From Bacillota bacterium (GTDB lineage: Bacteria > Bacillota > Bacilli > Paenibacillales > Paenibacillaceae): a stretch of DNA of 18,752 nt. Below, in pieces: positions 14,450-18,752 of the stretch. Position 1 is the first letter of the stretch. Each line of letters opens with the position of its first letter. A program made the translations under genes and the position numbers. Location: contig JAEZCJ010000126.1 in the NCBI GenBank assembly GCA_023433615.1, positions 1-18,752 on the forward strand, read 5' to 3'. A model generated the notes under the pieces. It did no database searches. It worked only from the letters and a program-made list of their open reading frames with translations, and was not told where the DNA came from.

Positions 14450-14642
14450 TAGCGGTTCTCAGGACCGTTATTGCCCTCAGCCGCAGCAGGACTACATACG
14501 TTAACGGTCCTATGGATCGTTATCGCAGGAGATCTGGACCTCTCGCATCCCACGGATTGCCTATTAGCGGTCTTCAGGACCGTTATCGCCCGAACCCGCA
14601 ACCAATCCGCACGCATTATCGGTCCTCGGGACCGCTATTGTC
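14450..14642. repeat. Array of four 26-bp palindromic repeats upstream of hemW
   Basis: Four units start at 14450, 14502, 14565 and 14617, spaced 52, 63 and 52 bp. Each is a 21-base hairpin of the form TARCGGTCC - 3-base loop - GGACCGTTA followed by TYGCC or similar. Arms differ between units, but most changes keep pairing through G-U. Spacers are 26, 37 and 26 bp. This is the main content of the 410-bp lepA-hemW gap; no gene or clear promoter is visible in it. Confidence 0.85.
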
Positions 14643-14674
14643 AGCGCCGGCTGGGGTGAAACGAACGGCAACCG

Positions 14675-14721
14675 GTGCGGTTCGGAGTCGCCGCACGAAG
14701 TTCGGCAACTCCGAACCGCAC
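14675..14721. repeat. 14-bp perfect inverted repeat
   Basis: GTGCGGTTCGGAGT (14675-14688) and ACTCCGAACCGCAC (14708-14721) are perfect inverted copies around 19 bases. It lies between the lepA terminator and the palindrome array. There is no uridine tract after it on the minus strand; it could be a second terminator-like structure. Confidence 0.7.
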
Positions 14722-14749
14722 GCATCGCTCGCTGCCAACTGACAACAAC

Positions 14750-14772
14750 GCCGTCAGGGAAGCCCTGACGGC
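14750..14772 (-). terminator. Rho-independent terminator of lepA
   Basis: A 10-bp GC-rich stem (GCCGTCAGGG at 14750-14759, CCCTGACGGC at 14763-14772) with a 3-base loop, followed on the minus strand by GTTGTTGTC. It begins 20 bp past the lepA stop. Confidence 0.75.
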
Positions 14773-14792
14773 GTAGTAGCGTAACTGCTTCA

Positions 14793-16607
14793 TCAGTCGT
14801 CGATCTTGAGCACCGCCATGAATGCCTCTTGCGGCACCTCGACGCTGCCTACCTGCTTCATCCGCTTCTTGCCCTCCTTCTGCTTCTCGAGCAGCTTGCG
14901 CTTCCGGCTGATATCGCCGCCGTAGCACTTGGCAAGAACGTTCTTGCGCATCGCCTTGACCGTCTCGCGGGCGATAACCTTCGTTCCGATCGATGCCTGA
15001 ACCGGCACCTCGAACATTTGACGCGGGATGAGCTCCTTCATCTTCTCGCACACGGTCCGGCCGCGGGCATAAGCCCGGTCGCGGTGAACGATGACGGACA
15101 GCGCATCGACCTGTTCGTTGTTGAGCAGAATGTCCATCTTGACGAGGTTCGACTTCTTATAGCCGGACACTTCATAGTCGAACGACGCGTAGCCCTTCGT
15201 GCTGGACTTCAGCTGGTCGAAAAAGTCGTAGACGATCTCGGACAGCGGCATGTCGTACGTCAGCGTGACGCGATTCGTATCGAGATACTCCATGTTCAGG
15301 AACTCGCCGCGCTTGTTCTGGCAGAGCTCCATAATCGCGCCGACGTAATCGTTCGGCACGATGATCGATGCCTTGACGAACGGCTCTTCGACGTATTCCA
15401 GCTTGCCGGCCTCCGGATAGTTCGACGGGTTGTCGATGTCCAGCTTCTCTCCGTTCGTGAGCGTAACCTTGTAGATAACGCTCGGCGCGGTCGTGATCAG
15501 CGGAATGTTGAATTCCCTCTCGATCCGCTCTTGAATGATTTCCATGTGCAAGAGACCCAAGAAGCCGCAGCGGAAGCCGAAGCCGAGCGCGGACGACGTC
15601 TCCGGCTCATAGCGGAGCGACGCGTCGTTCAGCTCAAGCTTCTCGAGCGCTTCGCGAAGGTCGTTGTAATCCTGCGTCTCGATCGGATATAGACCGCAGA
15701 ACACCATCGGATTGATCTTCCGGTAGCCCGGGAGCGGCGCAGGAGACGGCCGTTTCGCTTCGGTGATCGTATCGCCGACGCGCGTATCCTTCACGTTCTT
15801 GATGCCGGCGACGACGAAGCCGACATCGCCGATCGCTAGCTCGTTCACGATTCCCATGCGAGGCATGAACGCGCCGACCTCGATAACCTCGAATTCCGCG
15901 CCGGTCGCCATGAACCGGATCTTCGAACCGGCCTTGATGCTGCCGTCCACGACGCGCACATAGACGATAACGCCTTTGTAAGGATCGTAGTGGGAATCGA
16001 ATATAAGCGCCTTTAGCGGCTCATCCGGATTTCCGGCCGGCGGCGGAACCTGCTTCACGACCTGCTCCAGAATTTCCTTGATGCCGATGCCGGCCTTGGC
16101 GGATGCAAGCACGGCTTCGCTCGTATCGAGGCCGATGACATCCTCGATCTCCTGCTTCACGCGTTCCGGCTCTGCGCTGGGCAGATCGATCTTGTTAATG
16201 ACGGGAAGAATCTCCAGATTGTTATCGAGCGCCAAATATACGTTGGCCAATGTCTGCGCCTCGATGCCCTGCGCCGCGTCCACGACCAAGAGGGCGCCTT
16301 CGCAAGCCGCAAGGCTGCGGGATACCTCGTACGTGAAGTCGACGTGTCCCGGCGTGTCGATCAGATTCAATATATAAGTCTCGCCGTCGTCGGCCTTATA
16401 GGCCAACCGCACGGCCTGCAGCTTGATCGTGATGCCGCGCTCGCGCTCGAGATCCATCTTATCGAGCACTTGATCCTGCATCTCTCGGGAAGTCAGCGCC
16501 CCTGTGAATTCCAGGATCCGATCGGCCAGCGTCGATTTGCCGTGGTCGATATGCGCGATAATGGAAAAGTTGCGAATTTTCTGTTGTCGCTTAAGAACGT
16601 CTGTCAT
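14793..16607 (-). CDS. lepA: Elongation factor 4 (LepA), ribosomal translocation GTPase
   Basis: LepA/EF4 is a ribosome-bound GTPase that back-translocates stalled ribosomes or helps 30S maturation. The 604-aa protein has all GTPase motifs: G1 AHIDHGKS (18-25), G2 RGIT (57-60), G3 DTPGH (84-88), G4 NKID (138-141), then the EF-G-like domains and the LepA-specific C-terminal domain (CYGGDISRKRKLLEKQKEGKK). I chose the ATG at 16607, with GGGGGAT upstream and the family's MTDVLKRQQKIRNFSIIAH opening; the open frame to 16862 runs into the upstream gene and is spurious. It has its own sigma-A promoter (16648-16676) and a terminator, so it is probably a separate transcription unit. Confidence 0.98.
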   Translation of the reverse strand: MTDVLKRQQKIRNFSIIAHIDHGKSTLADRILEFTGALTSREMQDQVLDKMDLERERGITIKLQAVRLAYKADDGETYILNLIDTPGHVDFTYEVSRSLAACEGALLVVDAAQGIEAQTLANVYLALDNNLEILPVINKIDLPSAEPERVKQEIEDVIGLDTSEAVLASAKAGIGIKEILEQVVKQVPPPAGNPDEPLKALIFDSHYDPYKGVIVYVRVVDGSIKAGSKIRFMATGAEFEVIEVGAFMPRMGIVNELAIGDVGFVVAGIKNVKDTRVGDTITEAKRPSPAPLPGYRKINPMVFCGLYPIETQDYNDLREALEKLELNDASLRYEPETSSALGFGFRCGFLGLLHMEIIQERIEREFNIPLITTAPSVIYKVTLTNGEKLDIDNPSNYPEAGKLEYVEEPFVKASIIVPNDYVGAIMELCQNKRGEFLNMEYLDTNRVTLTYDMPLSEIVYDFFDQLKSSTKGYASFDYEVSGYKKSNLVKMDILLNNEQVDALSVIVHRDRAYARGRTVCEKMKELIPRQMFEVPVQASIGTKVIARETVKAMRKNVLAKCYGGDISRKRKLLEKQKEGKKRMKQVGSVEVPQEAFMAVLKIDD

Positions 16608-16647
16608 GCTTATCCCCCAACACCCTGAAATGCTATCCATTCGACCT

Positions 16648-16676
16648 ATTATAACAGTTGGAGGTTCATGCATCAA
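16648..16676 (-). promoter_or_regulatory. Sigma-A promoter of lepA
   Basis: TTGATG (16671-16676), 17-base spacer, consensus TATAAT (16648-16653). Start near 16641 gives a leader of about 34 bases. The -35 lies 13 bp past the stop of the YqxA-like gene. Confidence 0.85.
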
Positions 16677-16689
16677 TGTATGGATGCCT

Positions 16690-17106
16690 TCAGTCCGTAA
16701 TCGCCTCGAACATCGACACGACAAAACGTATGCCGCCGCTCGACACGGATTGCAGCAGCCCTGCCGTTCCGTCCGCGAGCCGGTTGACCGAGGGCTCGCC
16801 GGAAGTGGACGGAAGCGTCGGGCTTGCGGCGTCGTCACCGGCGATGCTCGGTGACGACTCAACCGTTGCCTGGTCCTTGCCTCCGCCGAGCTCCGCGATG
16901 CCCGAAGGCTGCCCGGCTGCTGTTCCTGTCGACTCGCCGTCTGTCGGGGCCCCCAGCGCGCCTGTCACTTCTGGCGCGGATGCAATCGTTCCCTGGTCGA
17001 GCGGTCCGTAGACATCCGCCAGTCCTTGCGAGGTCAACTCGATCCCGTACAGCACTGCGATAACGATCAGCGCGCCGAGCATGCCGTATTTCCAAGGCTT
17101 GCGCAT
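16690..17106 (-). CDS. YqxA-like membrane-anchored protein (DUF3679-type, tentative)
   Basis: A 138-aa protein has a short basic N-terminus (MRKPWKY), one membrane segment (GMLGALIVIAVLYGIEL, about 8-24), a Gly/Ser/Thr/Ala/Pro-rich middle (about 40-110), and a C-terminal amphipathic stretch (GLLQSVSSGGIRFVVSMFEAI). Position between spoIIP and lepA and the N-terminal pattern (membrane segment then GIELTSQGLADVYG) match B. subtilis yqxA, which encodes a DUF3679 protein; the middle is too divergent to be sure. AGGAGG lies 8 bases before the ATG, and the gene follows spoIIP by 36 bp without a terminator, so it is probably co-expressed with it in sporulation. Function unknown. Confidence 0.75.
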   Translation of the reverse strand: MRKPWKYGMLGALIVIAVLYGIELTSQGLADVYGPLDQGTIASAPEVTGALGAPTDGESTGTAAGQPSGIAELGGGKDQATVESSPSIAGDDAASPTLPSTSGEPSVNRLADGTAGLLQSVSSGGIRFVVSMFEAITD

Positions 17107-17142
17107 CCCTCAACCCTCCTATCGCTCGAGACCCGACGCGAT

Positions 17143-18414
17143 TCAAGAAGCCTGCTTCGCATCGACCTTCTCGTCCTCCCAATAAATATTCGTGATCACC
17201 TTGGCCAGCGCGTCCGCGGTCCGGTACGACTCTTCGAGCGTATTCTCCACCCCGCCGATCTCCACGATGACGCTCTCCGGCGCAAGCGATTGATTGTATT
17301 CGCCGTTGCCGGTAGCCGCCGTCTTCCCCCATATGCCGCGAGATATGCCGGGGTACTCCTTCTCGAGGGCTTCGTGGATTTTCGTCGCGAACGCTTCGTT
17401 CTTGCGCCATTCCGGGTTGCGGTGTCCGATAATGAAGAATACTTGCGCATAGTCTTTGCCGTCGATCGTCGCCGTCGTATATTTACGCGGCTGAGAGTCG
17501 CGGTGAATATCGAAGAAGAACTCAAGGTCATCGTTGCTCTCCATCGCTTCCGTTACGGTCTTCTTCGAATATTTGTAGGATAGCTCCCAGCGATAATCCT
17601 TGATCGCCGTCGGATAGTCCGTGTTCGAATGGAGCGCCCCCACGCCTTCGGCCTCCAGCTTCTCCACCAGCCGCTTGCCGACAAGCGTAATATTTTTCTT
17701 CGTGGAATTCGGATCCTTCGTATCGGTCTGCAGCTCCGGTATCCACGATTCGCGGTTATGCGAATGGTAGACGAAGACGACCTTGCGCCCGCTCGTCGTC
17801 GGCTTGGCCGGTTCATCCGGCCCGTCGACGGCAGGAGGCTGCTGCGCAGGACCCTCCTGTCCCTGCTGCCCGTCCGTCTCTCCGGCATCCGGCAGGGGCG
17901 CTTCCTCAGAAGGCTCAGGCGTCCGGCTTGCTCCGTCCGGCTCCGGCTCTCCCTCTTCGCCGAGCCCGGGAATCGGGCGGTTATCTTCCGGTCCGATGGC
18001 GACGTCCGTCCCTGTACCGCCGCGGAGCAGGAATGCGCTGTCGTCCCCCATGCCCGGCATCTCGCCTGCCATTAAGCTCTTCGGATCGCTCAGGTTGATG
18101 TCCGTCAGCAGCCTGACGAAGAACGATGCCGTATCGGACCCTGTTACTTCCCCGTCGGGGTCGGATTCGAAAGCCGGCATTTCCATGCCTAGCATATTCG
18201 AGAAAAAAGCGCTCGATATCGCGGCGGCAAAGCCGGTCAAAGACGACATGTCCGATGCCGAGGACTGCTTATGCGCCATCCCGGCAAGCCCGGCAGCGAC
18301 GAAAAACAGCATGGAGCATACGGATAAAGCGGCAAAAGTGCGTCCTTGGACGAGCAGCCGGCGGAGCGCTTCTCCGGAGCGCGGGCCATGCCATTGAACG
18401 GATATTCTTCTCAT
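17143..18414 (-). CDS. spoIIP: Stage II sporulation protein P
   Basis: SpoIIP is a mother-cell peptidoglycan amidase/endopeptidase that works with SpoIID and SpoIIM to drive engulfment. The 423-aa protein has a cytosolic basic N-terminus, one membrane segment (about residues 28-47), FFSNMLGMEMP (70-80), a long acidic Pro/Glu/Gly-rich linker (about 140-208), and the catalytic domain. In that domain lie VFVYHSHNRESW (His217, His219, Glu222), FFDIHRDS (His304), FFIIGHRNPEW and SVIVEIGGVENT (Glu385), the expected metal and catalytic positions. GGAGG lies 9 bases before the ATG. Family members are controlled by sigma-E; I see only a weak candidate (CATAGACT at 18460-18467) without a good -35. A modular repeat lies upstream. 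Confidence 0.96.
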   Translation of the reverse strand: MRRISVQWHGPRSGEALRRLLVQGRTFAALSVCSMLFFVAAGLAGMAHKQSSASDMSSLTGFAAAISSAFFSNMLGMEMPAFESDPDGEVTGSDTASFFVRLLTDINLSDPKSLMAGEMPGMGDDSAFLLRGGTGTDVAIGPEDNRPIPGLGEEGEPEPDGASRTPEPSEEAPLPDAGETDGQQGQEGPAQQPPAVDGPDEPAKPTTSGRKVVFVYHSHNRESWIPELQTDTKDPNSTKKNITLVGKRLVEKLEAEGVGALHSNTDYPTAIKDYRWELSYKYSKKTVTEAMESNDDLEFFFDIHRDSQPRKYTTATIDGKDYAQVFFIIGHRNPEWRKNEAFATKIHEALEKEYPGISRGIWGKTAATGNGEYNQSLAPESVIVEIGGVENTLEESYRTADALAKVITNIYWEDEKVDAKQAS

Positions 18415-18501
18415 GCTGCGGTTCCTCCCTACATCTGCTTCTCTTAACCGGTTGCTATCAGTCTATGAGAAAGATGCTAGAACTAGAACCAGAGGGTCCA
18501 A

Positions 18502-18676
18502 TTGTGATCGCGATGTAGCGCTTCGCAGCTTATTCGGCGTCGAATCTTGAACGCTGGCGGCCCTTCCGGTACTCACGTAGGTCCGCCTACGCTCCGCTCC
18601 TCAATTGCTACCATCGTCCAACCTTAGCGTATGCTTCCGATGCTGTGTTTCCTGCGGAAACACTGGAGGCGCTGAC
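18502..18676 (-). repeat. Modular dispersed repeat, copy 3 (inverted, one hairpin module)
   Basis: The minus strand reads the same blocks as copies 1 and 2: GTCAGCGCC, hairpin module, AAGGTTGGACGATGGTAG, CAATTGAGGAGCGGAG, CGTAGG-CGGA-CCTACG, GTGAGTACCGG, CGCCAGCGTTCAAGATTCGA, CATCGCGATCACAA. It is inverted relative to the other two and lies in the 338 bp to the right of spoIIP, in which I find no gene. Confidence 0.85.
18626..18668 (-). repeat. Hairpin module inserted in copy 3
   Basis: A 43-bp unit: CTCCAG, 8-bp stem GTGTTTCC-GCA-GGAAACAC, ending CGGAAGCATACGCT. It sits between GTCAGCGC and AAGGTTGG, a third site different from the two in copy 1. A C-G pair of the copy 1 stem is T-A here. 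Confidence 0.75.
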
Positions 18677-18728
18677 AAGCAGACTATTTAGAATACGATA
18701 GTAGTAGAATCGTAAATACAAGAGGCCG

Positions 18729-18752
18729 CCCCGAGCCGGTACGGGCTCGGGG
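18729..18752 (-). terminator. Terminator-like hairpin at the window edge
   Basis: CCCCGAGCC (18729-18737), 6-base loop, GGCTCGGGG (18744-18752). The preceding GAGGCCG suggests the stem continues beyond the edge. On the minus strand it is followed, after the stem, by TTGTATTT, so it probably ends a gene lying to the right (gpr in B. subtilis order). Confidence 0.55.

Noticed and set aside
14383..14616. N-terminal extension of HemW by 78 residues
   Set aside because: The extra codons run through the palindromic repeats and have no family resemblance; a start with a ribosome binding site lies directly before the conserved domain.
14450..14642. CRISPR-like array (repeats of 26 bp with 26-37 bp spacers)
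   Set aside because: Only four units, each diverged from the others and fully palindromic; two spacers resemble each other; no cas genes are near. It fits an intergenic palindrome family better.
16608..16862. N-terminal extension of LepA by 85 residues
   Set aside because: It would cover the lepA promoter and part of the YqxA-like gene; the ATG at 16607 gives the standard N-terminus.
18460..18467. Sigma-E promoter for spoIIP (CATAGACT as -10)
   Set aside because: The -10 is 7 of 8 to consensus, but no acceptable -35 lies 14-15 bases upstream, so I did not call it.

Overview
The window reads as chromosomal DNA of a GC-rich, endospore-forming Firmicute of the Paenibacillaceae (Cohnella/Paenibacillus type). 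The basis is a Bacillus-like locus order spoIIP - yqxA-like - lepA - hemW - hrcA - grpE - dnaK - dnaJ - prmA - rsmE - mtaB, strong AGGAGG-type ribosome binding sites, a perfect CIRCE operator, and sporulation genes. Taxonomy is inferred from gene order and protein style, not from a search. Apart from one truncated transporter at the left edge, every gene lies on the minus strand, so transcription runs right to left.

Right to left: a repeat-bearing intergenic region (18415-18752) that ends in a terminator-like hairpin; spoIIP and a YqxA-like membrane-anchored protein (sporulation); lepA with its own sigma-A promoter and a terminator; a 410-bp intergenic region full of palindromes; hemW; a GNAT acetyltransferase with its own promoter and terminator; a small metallophosphoesterase; then the class I heat-shock cluster hrcA-grpE-dnaK-dnaJ behind a sigma-A promoter and CIRCE. 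Two small proteins follow: a 49-aa YfhD-family protein and a 65-aa unknown. Then come prmA, an M50 protease, rsmE and mtaB, a NUDIX hydrolase overlapping deoC, and finally a convergent Na/Pi-cotransporter-type gene cut by the window edge.

The coding genes are housekeeping: chaperones and their repressor, translation quality control (LepA), ribosome and tRNA modification (PrmA, RsmE, MtaB), heme handling (HemW), and deoxyribose-phosphate catabolism (DeoC). The unusual content is between genes. A dispersed modular repeat of about 135 bp occurs three times (dnaJ-dnaK, grpE-dnaK, upstream of spoIIP). A separate hairpin module of about 40 bp is inserted at three different places in it, twice in one copy, and its stem shows a compensatory change. 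The outer end of one copy supplies a -35 box to a likely dnaJ promoter. A second repeat family, four 26-bp palindromes with 52/63/52-bp periods, fills the lepA-hemW gap. A sequence matching the sigma-G consensus precedes the yfhD-like gene, suggesting a forespore transcription unit embedded directly after the heat-shock operon. I see no phage, IS element, CRISPR array, tRNA or rRNA.
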